Below, piece by piece: positions 34,714 through 44,222 of a stretch of 64,000 nucleotides of DNA. A program made the translations under genes and the position numbers. The notes under the pieces are model-generated. The model worked only from the letters and a program-made list of their open reading frames with translations. It did no database searches and was not told where the DNA came from. How positions within the stretch are numbered: the first letter of the stretch is position 1; each line of letters opens with the position of its first letter. Location: the NCBI GenBank assembly GCA_023412805.1, contig JAEZRM010000042.1, positions 79,941-143,940 on the forward strand, given 5' to 3'. This DNA is from Pseudomonadota bacterium (GTDB taxonomy: Bacteria; Pseudomonadota; Alphaproteobacteria; Rhizobiales; Hyphomicrobiaceae).

Positions 34714-35949
34714 TCACGACGCCCGCGCGATCACCGCGTGCAGGAGGACATTGACGCCCGGCACGGTCGCCGCAAAATCGATGTCTTCCGCCTCGTTGTG
34801 ACTGATCCCGCCCTTGCAAGGTGTGAAGATCATCGCCGACGGGCACACGCGTGTCATGTTGTAGGCATCGTGCCCAGCCTGCGTCTCGATATCCATGGAC
34901 GGAACGCCGAGGCGCTCCGCCGTTTCGCGGATGAGATCAATCAGCCCCGGATCGAACGTCAGACCGCCGAAGCCCCAGCGCTCGGCGATCTCGATGTTCG
35001 TGTGCGAGCGGCGCGCGGACTCGACAACGGCCGCCTCGACCTCGGCGACCATATCGGGCAGGCGTTCCTTCTTGGGATGGCGGAAGTCGATCCACAGATC
35101 CGCTTCGTCCGAGAGAATGCCCGGCAGGTTCGGTCTCAGATCGAGGCGCGCGACGCTGGTCTTGCCGTCCTCCGGTGCATAGCGCCAGCCGATGTCGTCG
35201 ATGGCGACGGCCACATAGGACGCGCCGACGAGTGCATTGCGACGAAGCATCATCGGCGTCGGGCCGACGTGAGATGTCTCGCCGCGTACGGCGATGCGCA
35301 TGCCCTGCATCGCAAAGCCGCCCGTGACAATGCCGAGCGGCAGCCCCACGGCATCGAGCTTCGGCCCCTGCTCGATGTGCAGCTCGAAATAGCTGTCGAT
35401 GTCGCGCCCGCCGACCGGCACCTCGCCGCGATAGCCGATGCGCGAGAGCTCGTCCGCAAAACGCACGCCTTCCTTGTCGCGCCGATCTTCCACCCATTCG
35501 ATATCGGCACCGCCGGAGAACACGAGTGATGCCAGCATCGGCGGCGGAAAGCGCGCCCCCTCCTCGTTCGTCCAGTTCACGACCTCGATCGGCCGCCGCG
35601 TCTTGATGCCGCGTTCGTCGAGCGTGCGTAGAACTTCGAGTCCCGACATGACGCCGAGAATGCCGTCGAAGCGCCCGCCTTTGGCCTGCGTGTCGAGGTG
35701 GCTTCCGATCAGCACCGGCGCGGCATTCGGATCCGTCCCCTCGCGGCGCACGAACATGGAGCCGAGCCGGTCGATCGTGAGCCTGTAGCCTTCGGCACGC
35801 ACCCAGCCCGCGAACATGTCGCGCACGGCCTTGTCCTCGTCGCTCAACGTGAGACGCCGGATGCCACCGGCCGGCGTGCGGCCGATCTCGGCGGACGCCA
35901 TGAGGCACTGCCAGAGGCGATCGGGATTGATGGAGAGGTTCGTGCTCAT
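34714..35949 (-). CDS. Zn-dependent hydrolase (hydantoinase/carbamoylase family, M20 fold)
   Basis: The 411-residue protein has the metal-binding order of N-carbamoyl-L-amino acid hydrolases and allantoate amidohydrolases: GSHLDTQAKGGRFDG, NEEGARFPPPML, ELHIEQGP, GETSHVGPTPM and late SHNEAED. These enzymes split carbamoyl or ureido groups, releasing ammonia. ATG 35949 was chosen; in-frame Mets 8 and 25 codons upstream are possible. It closes a region rich in amide hydrolases (positions 25466-35949). Confidence 0.9.
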   Translation of the reverse strand: MSTNLSINPDRLWQCLMASAEIGRTPAGGIRRLTLSDEDKAVRDMFAGWVRAEGYRLTIDRLGSMFVRREGTDPNAAPVLIGSHLDTQAKGGRFDGILGVMSGLEVLRTLDERGIKTRRPIEVVNWTNEEGARFPPPMLASLVFSGGADIEWVEDRRDKEGVRFADELSRIGYRGEVPVGGRDIDSYFELHIEQGPKLDAVGLPLGIVTGGFAMQGMRIAVRGETSHVGPTPMMLRRNALVGASYVAVAIDDIGWRYAPEDGKTSVARLDLRPNLPGILSDEADLWIDFRHPKKERLPDMVAEVEAAVVESARRSHTNIEIAERWGFGGLTFDPGLIDLIRETAERLGVPSMDIETQAGHDAYNMTRVCPSAMIFTPCKGGISHNEAEDIDFAATVPGVNVLLHAVIARAS

Positions 35950-36077
35950 GAAGGAAGACTCCGCAGCAGACATTGCGGAGCGAACTATCCCCGGCATTTG
36001 TGCTGCAGGGAAGTGCCTCGGCATCTCATTGTTCGAGCAGGTTGCCGCGACCGCGGGCAGACGACCTCATGCGAAAC

Positions 36078-36701
36078 TCATGTCATCGCGAAGAAGGCCC
36101 CGCCGCTCCACACGCCGAGGCGGCCAGCATCGTCCTCGACGGCCATCTCCACGAGGTCGTAGTAGAGTGCTCGCGTCACCAGAGCCTCGAGCCGGCCGCG
36201 GACGAGGACATAGGGTTTCAGTCCGCCGGTCCCCGCCTCCGGTGCAAATCGCATGGGGTGCTCGGGTCCGCAACGCACGACGTCGTCCACATTCGTCCGG
36301 AAGATGAGCTCCTGTGCCCTCCCCTCCCCCGAGACTTCCATCTCCACCGCCAGAAAGGGGGCATCGGCGCCCGCGACATCCACTTTCTCGACCGGGGTCA
36401 CGAGAAAGTGACGGCCGTCCAGATCCCGCCGCAGGACGCGCGAGAAAAGCTTCACTAACGGCTTCCGGCCGATCGGGCTCCCCTGGTAGAACCATGTCCC
36501 ATCGGCGCCGATCGCCATGCCGATATCCCCGCAATAAGGGGGATTCCAGCTGTCGACCGGCGGTAGGCGATCCTTGTCCTGGGCGCGCAGCATGGCCTCC
36601 AGACCCGCGAGCGGCGCCGTTTCTCCGGACCGCGGCCCCTCCGACCCTGCGTCAACCTGCCTTGTTTCCCGGCGACTGCCTTGCATATCGTGTGGACTCA
36701 T
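36078..36701 (-). CDS. DUF1285 family protein
   Basis: The 207-residue protein carries the conserved DUF1285 core: PYCGDIGMAIGADGTWFYQG, then IGRKPLVKLFSRVLRRD, HFLVTPVEKV, and PYVLVRGRLEALVTRALYYDL. The biochemical role is unknown. It is divergent from the MoxR gene across 228 bases; this arrangement recurs in Hyphomicrobiales. ATG 36701 follows a weak AAGG; the start at 36686 is an alternative. Confidence 0.85.
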   Translation of the reverse strand: MSPHDMQGSRRETRQVDAGSEGPRSGETAPLAGLEAMLRAQDKDRLPPVDSWNPPYCGDIGMAIGADGTWFYQGSPIGRKPLVKLFSRVLRRDLDGRHFLVTPVEKVDVAGADAPFLAVEMEVSGEGRAQELIFRTNVDDVVRCGPEHPMRFAPEAGTGGLKPYVLVRGRLEALVTRALYYDLVEMAVEDDAGRLGVWSGGAFFAMT

Positions 36702-36917
36702 GAGGCGACCTTGCTTGCATAGCGCAGCTCGCGTTTGGCACCATACAATCTCAACAGTCCGGCGTGGGGCCGGTTCCGCGAACTTTTCGGCGGCGGCCCC
36801 GTTATTCTTGATCGACGGCGTTCCATTTTGGCCCGGCTGCTCAATTGATCGGCACTGCGCTCCATATTCTGAACATCTTCGCTGCCTCAAAATTTCGCAA
36901 CCTCAGAAAAACGGCAG

Positions 36918-36923
36918 TATAAT
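36918..36923 (+). promoter_or_regulatory. Perfect -10 box 6 bases before the MoxR start
   Basis: TATAAT at 36918-36923 is followed by six bases and then ATG 36930. With the usual spacing the transcript would start at or next to the ATG, giving a leaderless mRNA; no ribosome-binding site is visible. The -35 region (about 36895-36900) is weak. Confidence 0.5.
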
Positions 36924-36929
36924 CGCGCC

Positions 36930-37928
36930 ATGACAACAGTAATCGATACCCAGGACAACATCGTCGCGCGCGTCGAGGCCGCTGGTGAGCGGGTACGGCG
37001 CGTCCACGAGGCTACGGCCTCAGTCATCTTCGGCCAGGACAAGGTCATCGAGCAGACGCTCGTGACGATCCTTTCCGGCGGCCACGCGCTGCTTATCGGC
37101 GTCCCCGGCCTCGCCAAGACACTGCTCGTCGAGACGCTCGGGCGTGTGCTCGGCCTCGATGCCAAGCGTATCCAGTTCACGCCGGACCTCATGCCCTCCG
37201 ACATCATCGGCGCCGAAGTGCTCGAGGATGCGCAGGGCGGACGGCGCAGCTTCCGATTCATCCGCGGGCCGGTCTTCACGCAGCTGCTCATGGCGGACGA
37301 GATCAACCGCGCCTCGCCAAAGACGCAGTCGGCGCTGCTGCAGGCAATGCAGGAGCATCATGTCACGGTCGCCGGTCAGCGCCATGACGTGCCCTCGCCT
37401 TTCCACGTGCTTGCGACGCAGAACCCACTCGAGCAGGAAGGGACGTATCCCCTCCCCGAAGCACAGCTCGACCGCTTCCTCCTGCAGGTCGATGTCGACT
37501 ATCCTGACACGGTCGCGGAGCGGCGGATGCTGTTCTCGACCACGGGCACCGAGGAGCGCCGCCTTGAGCCGATCCTGTCCGGCCCTGAACTCATGAGCAT
37601 CCAGCGCCTCGTTCGCCAGATCCCCGTGCCGGACAAGGTTGTCGATGCGATTCTGACGCTCGTGCGTACAGCACGTCCCGGCACCGGCGCCGACAGCGAG
37701 ACCGATAAATTCGTCGCCTGGGGGCCCGGCCCACGCGCAAGCCAGGCGCTCATGCTCGCCGTTCGCGCCAAGGCGCTCGTCGATGGACGGCTGGCACCAT
37801 CGGTCGACGACGTGGTCGCACTCGCCGAGCCCGTTCTCAAGCATCGCATGGCCCTGAATTTCGCGGCTCGCGCCGAGGGTCATCAGATCGGCGCCGTCAT
37901 CGGCCGGTTGGCCGCCAACATCGCGTGA
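36930..37928 (+). CDS. MoxR-family AAA+ ATPase
   Basis: The 332-residue ATPase has Walker A GVPGLAKTLL, Walker B LLMADEINRA, sensor region ATQNPLEQEGTYPLPEAQLDRFL and arginine-rich lid helices. MoxR proteins act as chaperones for maturing metal enzymes or complexes with von Willebrand (vWA) proteins. It heads a four-gene run with DUF58, DUF4159 and a large membrane protein. Confidence 0.92.
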   Translation: MTTVIDTQDNIVARVEAAGERVRRVHEATASVIFGQDKVIEQTLVTILSGGHALLIGVPGLAKTLLVETLGRVLGLDAKRIQFTPDLMPSDIIGAEVLEDAQGGRRSFRFIRGPVFTQLLMADEINRASPKTQSALLQAMQEHHVTVAGQRHDVPSPFHVLATQNPLEQEGTYPLPEAQLDRFLLQVDVDYPDTVAERRMLFSTTGTEERRLEPILSGPELMSIQRLVRQIPVPDKVVDAILTLVRTARPGTGADSETDKFVAWGPGPRASQALMLAVRAKALVDGRLAPSVDDVVALAEPVLKHRMALNFAARAEGHQIGAVIGRLAANIA

Positions 37929-38031
37929 GGCGAAGCATAGACGCCCCGCGCGCCTGCCCTTGGAGCCTGCTGTTGGCGGAGACCATAAACGCCATGCGAC
38001 CCCGGTGGAGATTGTTGCCGAGGAGGTGGGC

Positions 38032-38970
38032 ATGAGTCCGGCCCGGGCTGCTGTCGGCCGGCTCGAGCTTGAGGCGCATGGCCTCGCCGATCGCCTGCCA
38101 GATCTCGTCATCGAGGCGAACCGCGTGGCGAGCACGGTCGCGCACGGCATTCATGGCCGTCGTCGTGCGGGCCCCGGCGAAACCTTCTGGCAGTTCCGCC
38201 AGTTCGAGGGCGCCGATGCGGCAACCCTCATCGACTGGCGCCGCTCGGCAAGCTCCGATCAGTTGTACGTGCGCGAGCGCGAGTGGGAAGCCGCACACAC
38301 CGTCTGGCTCTGGCCCGATCTCTCGCCCTCGATGGATTTCAGCAGCGAGCTCGCGACGGTCACCAAGCGCGACCGGGCGATCGTGCTCATGCTGGCTGCT
38401 GCCGAGTTGCTTGTGCGCGGCGGCGAGCGCGTCGCTCTGCTCGGCCTTGGCCGTCCGACTGCAAGCCGCAAGGCTGCGACCGTGATCGCCGAGACCGTCC
38501 TCACGAACATCACGTCGCCGTTGTTGACCACGAGCCTGCCGCCCAAGATTCGTCTGCCGCGCTTTTCGGGTGCCATCCTGATCAGTGACTTCCTCGATCC
38601 CCTCGACAAGCTCGGGCCGCGTATCGAGGAACTGGCAGGTGCAGGCGTCGGCGGCCATCTCGTGCAGGTCATGGACCCGGCGGAGGAGACTCTCCCCTAT
38701 GAGGGACGCGCTGAGTTCCTCGGTCCCGAGGTTGCCGGCGAACGCTGGATCGTCGATCGTGTCGAGACCATGCGGGAGGACTACATCAAGCGCCTTGCCG
38801 AACACCGTGACGGTCTCGCCGAACTCGCGCGCCGCCTCGGATGGTCACTGCTCGTCCATCACACGGATCGACCGCCGCACGAATTGCTGCTGAGCCTCAT
38901 CATGCGCCTCGGCGGCCAGGCGGGCAGCTACCGCATGAATACACCGGCGGCAGCAGGAGGGCAGGCATGA
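38032..38970 (+). CDS. DUF58 domain protein
   Basis: The 312-residue protein has the DUF58 core GETFWQFRQFEGADAATLIDW and a vWA-like DLSPSMDFSS segment with the D-x-S-x-S metal-binding pattern. No membrane segment is seen, unlike some DUF58 proteins. It is the usual partner of MoxR. ATG 38032 follows GAGGAGG at 38021-38026, which rules out the longer frame from 37960. Its stop overlaps the next start by four bases. Confidence 0.9.
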   Translation: MSPARAAVGRLELEAHGLADRLPDLVIEANRVASTVAHGIHGRRRAGPGETFWQFRQFEGADAATLIDWRRSASSDQLYVREREWEAAHTVWLWPDLSPSMDFSSELATVTKRDRAIVLMLAAAELLVRGGERVALLGLGRPTASRKAATVIAETVLTNITSPLLTTSLPPKIRLPRFSGAILISDFLDPLDKLGPRIEELAGAGVGGHLVQVMDPAEETLPYEGRAEFLGPEVAGERWIVDRVETMREDYIKRLAEHRDGLAELARRLGWSLLVHHTDRPPHELLLSLIMRLGGQAGSYRMNTPAAAGGQA

Positions 38971-41870
38971 GCATCGGCGCGCTCGCCTTTCTGAGCCCAT
39001 GGCTGTTGACCGCGCTCGCCGCGCTCCCGGTGATCTACTGGCTGCTGCGGACCGTGCCGCCGCGCCCGCGCCAGATCAACTTCCCGCCGACGCGCATTCT
39101 CGTCGGGCTCGAGAACAAGGACAAGACGCCGGCCAAGACGCCGTGGTGGCTGACGCTCATCCGCATGCTCGCCGCAGCATTCGTGATTTTCGCGCTCGCC
39201 GATCCGGTGCTCAATCCGAACCGCGAGGCCGGCCTCTCCGGCAGTGGCCCGCTCGTTCTCGTCGTCGACAACGGTTGGTCGAGCGGCGGACACTTCGCGC
39301 AACGTGCCCGCCTCGTGGACCAGCTCATCTCGGAAGCCGAAAGCGCCAATCGCGCGGTTGTCGTCGCGCCGACGGCCTCGGGCGCCAAGACGACCACGCT
39401 CCGCATCGAGGCGCCCGGCGCGGCGCGCACGACGGCTGCCGCTCTCCAGCCGCAACCCTTCGCTCCGCAACGCACTGAACTCGTCGAGCAACTCACGCGC
39501 ACGCTCACAGGCCAGTCGGGCCTCGACGTCGTGTGGCTGAGTGACGGCATCGACCACGACGGCAAGACCGGCGCCTTCGCGACCGCCTTGAGCCAACTCG
39601 CGAGCGGCGGACAACTTCAGGTGGTTAGCAACCGCCCCGGCGACGAGCCTCTCGGTCTCAGTGCGGGCCTCGATCGTGATGGGCGTCTCGAAGCCTTCGT
39701 CGTGCGTGCCGAAGGTGACGGCCGCAATGGCAGTGCGCTGGCCTTCTCTGCGCGTGGTCAGCGCCTCGCCGAGACCTCATACGAAATCCCCGCCGGCAGC
39801 CGCCGCGCGACGGCGCGCTTCGACCTGCCGCTCGAGTTGCGCAATCAGGTCGCGCGCGTCGAGCTTGCCGGCGAGCGTAGCGCCGGTGCCGTGCACCTGC
39901 TCGACAATCGCTCGCGCTGGCATCGCATAGCGCTCATTTCCGGCGAGAGCCGCGAGCAGGCGCAGCCGCTGCTGGCCCCGCTCTACTACATCGAGCGCGC
40001 ACTCGCGCCATTCGCCGAGCTGGTCCGCCAGAAGGACGTCAACCTCGCCGGCGCCGTCACCAGCGCCTTCGATCAGCGCTCATCCGTGCTCGTGATGGCC
40101 GACATCGGCACCATTGCCGGAGACCTCGGCACGCGCGTCGAAGAATGGGTGAACAAGGGCGGCGTGCTCGTGCGCTTCGCCGGCCCGCGCCTCGAAAAGG
40201 GCGGCGATGATCTGCTGCCGGTGGGTCTGCGTATGGGTGGGCGCACACTCGGCGGCGCTCTGTCCTGGTCGACACCGCAGCCGCTCGCGCCCTTCGAGGA
40301 TTCGAGCCTGTTTGCGGGCCTGACGATCCCGCAAGACGTCGCCGTGAACCGGCAGATCCTCGCCGATCCGGCCTATCTGACCGACGACGTGAGCGTGTGG
40401 GCGCGACTCGCCGACGGCACGCCGCTCGTCACTGCCCGCCGCATGGGCGAAGGACAAATCGTGCTCTTCCACATCACGGCAAACTCGGATTGGTCGAACC
40501 TGCCGCTCTCCGGCTTGTTCGTCGAGATGCTGCGGCGCATTGCAACGCTCGGCGTCAGCGGCGGCATTGCCGTCGGCGGCGCGGAGACCATGGCTGCACC
40601 GGCAGCACGAAGCGCGTCCACGCCCGAGACCGCCGAGGTGCTGGCACCGACGCAGGTTCTCGACGGCTTTGGCACACTGCGCCCGCCGACACCGACCGCC
40701 CAGGCCATCCCGGCCCGCAATATCGATACGGCGACGCCATCGCTCGACCATCCGCCCGGCTACTACGGTCCCGCCGCGAGCCCGCGTGCGCTCAATGTCA
40801 TCACGCCGCGCACCGAGCTTCGTCCACTGCCGACATTGCCCGCCAACGTCGAGCAGCGCACATACGAGGGCACAAATCCTGAGCCACTCAAGCCCTGGCT
40901 GCTCTCGGCCGCTCTCGCACTCATCTTCGCGGATATCATCGCCGTGCTCTTGCTGCAGGGCCTGCTGAGGCGCCGCACTGGGATGCGTCCTGCAGCGACA
41001 GCGTCCATACTGCTGCTTGCGGCCGCAGCAGCTCTCGTACTCACGAGCCATCATGCTGAAGCCCAGCGCCGTCCCGAGGCGCCACCGAGCGCCGCCATGC
41101 CATCGAGCCGCGATCTGCAAATCGCCATCCAGGCAACTGGCAAGGTCTCCTTCGCCTACGTCCTCACTGGCGATGGCGCGACGGACGAGGCGAGCCGCGC
41201 GGGTCTCGTCGGCATCGGCCGCCATCTTGCCGCGCGCACGTCGGTCGAGCCCGGTGAGCCTTTCGGCGTCAACGTCGCAACGGACGAGATCGCCTTTTTC
41301 CCGATCCTATACTGGCCGGTGCTCACCAACGCGAACCCGCTGAACGATGCGACGCTCGCCAAGATCGACACGTACATGAAGCAGGGTGGGATGATCATCT
41401 TCGACACCCGCGACTTCGGCTCGGGGCTCCCGACCGGCATCGGCATGGGGCGCGAAGGCGGCACGCCGTTACAGCGCCTCCTCGGCCGTCTCGACATTCC
41501 ACGCCTCGAGCCCGTGCCCGAGACGCACGTTCTCACCAAGGCCTTCTACATCCTGCGCACCTTCCCGGGTCGCTGGGACGGCGGACAGATGTGGGTCGAG
41601 GCCGACAGTGCCGAATCCGCCGACGACGGTACGCGCAAGGCACGCCGCGCCGACGGCGTCAGCAGCATTCTCGTGACGCCGAACGATCTTGCCGCTGCCT
41701 GGGCACTCGACGGCCAGAACCGGCCGATGTTCCCCGTCGTTCCTGGCGGCGAGCAACAGCGCGAGATGGCCATTCGTGTCGGCATCAACATCGCCATGTA
41801 CGCACTGACCGGCAACTACAAAGCCGATCAGGTGCACGCCCCAGCGCTCATCGAGCGTCTCGGTCAGTAA
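38967..41870 (+). CDS. BatA-type membrane protein with C-terminal DUF4159
   Basis: The 967-residue protein starts with a BatA N-terminal membrane domain (LAFLSPWLLTALAALPVIYW, a second segment at about 60-80). A vWA-like region follows (VLVVDNGWSSGGHF). Residues 300-560 include an extracytoplasmic, GATase-like part. A membrane segment at about 645-665 and another at about 678-695 precede a DUF4159 domain (FAYVLTGDGATDEASRAGL, then FFPILYWPVL, MIIFDTRDFG). It is probably a membrane anchor for the MoxR/DUF58 machinery. The start overlaps the DUF58 stop (ATGA). Confidence 0.88.
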   Translation: MSIGALAFLSPWLLTALAALPVIYWLLRTVPPRPRQINFPPTRILVGLENKDKTPAKTPWWLTLIRMLAAAFVIFALADPVLNPNREAGLSGSGPLVLVVDNGWSSGGHFAQRARLVDQLISEAESANRAVVVAPTASGAKTTTLRIEAPGAARTTAAALQPQPFAPQRTELVEQLTRTLTGQSGLDVVWLSDGIDHDGKTGAFATALSQLASGGQLQVVSNRPGDEPLGLSAGLDRDGRLEAFVVRAEGDGRNGSALAFSARGQRLAETSYEIPAGSRRATARFDLPLELRNQVARVELAGERSAGAVHLLDNRSRWHRIALISGESREQAQPLLAPLYYIERALAPFAELVRQKDVNLAGAVTSAFDQRSSVLVMADIGTIAGDLGTRVEEWVNKGGVLVRFAGPRLEKGGDDLLPVGLRMGGRTLGGALSWSTPQPLAPFEDSSLFAGLTIPQDVAVNRQILADPAYLTDDVSVWARLADGTPLVTARRMGEGQIVLFHITANSDWSNLPLSGLFVEMLRRIATLGVSGGIAVGGAETMAAPAARSASTPETAEVLAPTQVLDGFGTLRPPTPTAQAIPARNIDTATPSLDHPPGYYGPAASPRALNVITPRTELRPLPTLPANVEQRTYEGTNPEPLKPWLLSAALALIFADIIAVLLLQGLLRRRTGMRPAATASILLLAAAAALVLTSHHAEAQRRPEAPPSAAMPSSRDLQIAIQATGKVSFAYVLTGDGATDEASRAGLVGIGRHLAARTSVEPGEPFGVNVATDEIAFFPILYWPVLTNANPLNDATLAKIDTYMKQGGMIIFDTRDFGSGLPTGIGMGREGGTPLQRLLGRLDIPRLEPVPETHVLTKAFYILRTFPGRWDGGQMWVEADSAESADDGTRKARRADGVSSILVTPNDLAAAWALDGQNRPMFPVVPGGEQQREMAIRVGINIAMYALTGNYKADQVHAPALIERLGQ

Positions 41871-41914
41871 GCGCGACGCGCGCGGCGACAGTAACGACGG
41901 AGTTCTAAGTCCGG

Positions 41915-44047
41915 ATGACCTGGTCGATCGACATTGCCCCGATGGTGCCGCTGCCCGTGCTGGTAGCCGCGGGGCTCGTTGCGCTCGCGCTCATCGGCGT
42001 CCTCTTCTTCCGGCGCACGCGCGGCGCAGCACTCCGCGCACTCGCGCTCGCGGCACTCGTCGCCGCACTCGCCAATCCATCATTCCGGCAGGAAGAGCGC
42101 GAGGGCCTCGCCAATATCGCCGTCGTCCTCGTCGACGAGAGCACGAGCCAGTCCATTGCTGGCCGGCCTGCACAGACGGCCGCGATCCGCGCCGATCTCG
42201 ACGAGAAGCTGAAACGGCTGCCGGGCCTCGAAGTGAAGTGGATCGAAGCCTCGCGGCCGACCGGCGAGCGCACATCCGGCACACACCTCTTCACGGATCT
42301 CAACCGGGCACTCGCCGAGATCGCGCCCGACCGCCTCGCCGGCGTCATCACGATCACCGACGGGCAGGTGCACGACATTCCGGCATCCGTCGCAGCCCTC
42401 GGCTTCAACGCACCCGTGCACGCGCTGATCACCGGTCGCCCGGACGAATTCGATCGCCGCATCGAGGTCATCACGGCGCCGAAGTTCGGCATCGTCAACG
42501 GCCCAGCACGTGACATCGAGATCGCCGTTCGCGAGACTGGCAAGAGCGGCCAGGCCGGACGTCAGGTCAATCTGCGCGTGCGCCGCGAAGGGCGACCCGA
42601 CGAGACCGTTCGCACGGAGATCGACGCACGCACGCGCGTTGCCATGCCCTTCCCGACAGCAGGGCAGAACATCGTCGAGATCGAGCTCGATACCGTGCCC
42701 GGCGAGCTAACGCACCTCAATAACCGCGTCGTGATCGCAGCCGAAGGCGTGCGCGAGAACCTGCGCGTTCTCCTCGTGTCGGGTGAACCACACGCAGGCG
42801 AGCGCGTGTGGCGCAATCTCCTGAAGTCCGACGCCGCCGTCGATCTCGTGCACTTCACCATTCTGCGCCCGCCCGAGAAGCAGGACGGCACGCCGATCCA
42901 TCAGCTCTCGCTGATCGCCTTCCCGACACGGGAGCTCTTCTCGGAGAAGATCTCGAACTTCGACCTCATCATCTTCGACCGCTATCAGGTCCGTGGCATT
43001 CTCCCGCCAATCTACTACGACAACATCGCGCGCTATGTCGCCAACGGTGGCGCACTGCTCGTTGCCTCCGGCGACGACTACGCACAAAACGCGAGCCTCT
43101 ATCGCACAGCGCTTGCGCCCGTCCTGCCGGCCGCGCCCTCGGGCCGCGTCATCGAGCAGCCCTTCAAGGCGCGCATCACGACCGAAGGTCACAAGCACCC
43201 CGTGACGCGCAATCTGCCGGGCGTGCGCGAGGGTACCCAGGATCCCGATTGGGGCCGCTGGTTCCGCCAAGTCGAGACGAATGTCACGCGCGGGCGTACG
43301 CTCATGAGCGGCGTCGAGGAGCGACCACTGCTCGTGCTCGATCGCGTCGGGCGCGGACGCGTGGCGCTCATGCTTTCCGACCATGCCTGGCTCTGGGCAC
43401 GCGGCTACGACGGCGGCGGACCGCACACCGATCTCTTGCGGCGCACATCGCACTGGCTCATGAAAGAGCCCGATCTCGAGGAGGAGCGCCTCCTCGCCGA
43501 TGCGCGCGGCCTCAAGCTGACCATCGAGCGCCGCTCGATGGAGACGAGCGTTCCGCCGGTCACCGTGCAGTCGCCGGGCGGCGAATCGAGCGAGGTCCAA
43601 CTCGAACCGGCAAGCGACGGCGTCTGGCGCACAACCATCGATGTGCGCCAGCCCGGGCTCTACAAGATGCAGTCGAATGGTCCCCCGCCCGATCGCCGGG
43701 TGCTGACCGCGGTTGCCCATGCCGGGCTCGAGGATGCTCGCGAAATGAGCGAGGTCACCGCGACGGACGCCAAGCTCCGCCCCCTCATCAATGCCACGGG
43801 CGGTGGCACGTTCTGGACGCGCGGCGGCGGCCTGCTCTCCAGCGCCAGCGCGACGGCCGTCGACGTGCCCCGCGTGTCGCTTCTCGCCAACGCGCGCGTT
43901 CTGGCCGGCTCGGGCTGGATGGGCCTCAAGGACCGCGAGGCGTACGTCACGCGTGGCGTCCGCATCACGCCGATGTTCACCGGCCTCCTGGCATTGGCCG
44001 CCTTGCTGGCCTTCCTGACGCTCGCCTGGTGGCGCGAGGGGCGGTAG
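41915..44047 (+). CDS. Large membrane protein with vWA/glutamine-amidotransferase-like ectodomain
   Basis: The 710-residue protein has N-terminal membrane segments (about 13-32 and 40-55) and one at the C-terminus (MFTGLLALAALLAFLTLAWW). Between them lie a vWA-like segment (IAVVLVDESTSQSIAG), a beta-rich part, and a class I glutamine amidotransferase-like fold (LRVLLVSGEPHAGERVWRNLL, then YVANGGALLVASGDDYA) in which I see no catalytic Cys. It is the last gene of the MoxR cluster, 44 bases after the DUF4159 gene. Function unknown. Confidence 0.82.
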   Translation: MTWSIDIAPMVPLPVLVAAGLVALALIGVLFFRRTRGAALRALALAALVAALANPSFRQEEREGLANIAVVLVDESTSQSIAGRPAQTAAIRADLDEKLKRLPGLEVKWIEASRPTGERTSGTHLFTDLNRALAEIAPDRLAGVITITDGQVHDIPASVAALGFNAPVHALITGRPDEFDRRIEVITAPKFGIVNGPARDIEIAVRETGKSGQAGRQVNLRVRREGRPDETVRTEIDARTRVAMPFPTAGQNIVEIELDTVPGELTHLNNRVVIAAEGVRENLRVLLVSGEPHAGERVWRNLLKSDAAVDLVHFTILRPPEKQDGTPIHQLSLIAFPTRELFSEKISNFDLIIFDRYQVRGILPPIYYDNIARYVANGGALLVASGDDYAQNASLYRTALAPVLPAAPSGRVIEQPFKARITTEGHKHPVTRNLPGVREGTQDPDWGRWFRQVETNVTRGRTLMSGVEERPLLVLDRVGRGRVALMLSDHAWLWARGYDGGGPHTDLLRRTSHWLMKEPDLEEERLLADARGLKLTIERRSMETSVPPVTVQSPGGESSEVQLEPASDGVWRTTIDVRQPGLYKMQSNGPPPDRRVLTAVAHAGLEDAREMSEVTATDAKLRPLINATGGGTFWTRGGGLLSSASATAVDVPRVSLLANARVLAGSGWMGLKDREAYVTRGVRITPMFTGLLALAALLAFLTLAWWREGR

Positions 44048-44222
44048 GCCTCCGCGCTACCGGGGCAAGAAGCCGGGCCGACGCTGCACTCGGATCGACC
44101 GCAGTTTTGCGGTGCCCCGGATCTTGACATTACGTCTGGCAATCGCGTTGATTGCGGGCTGCTAGCACAAGGCGGCTCTTCGTGTTTTCTCTTTTTCTCT
44201 CCTGACCCCCCTCGAGTTTTTC

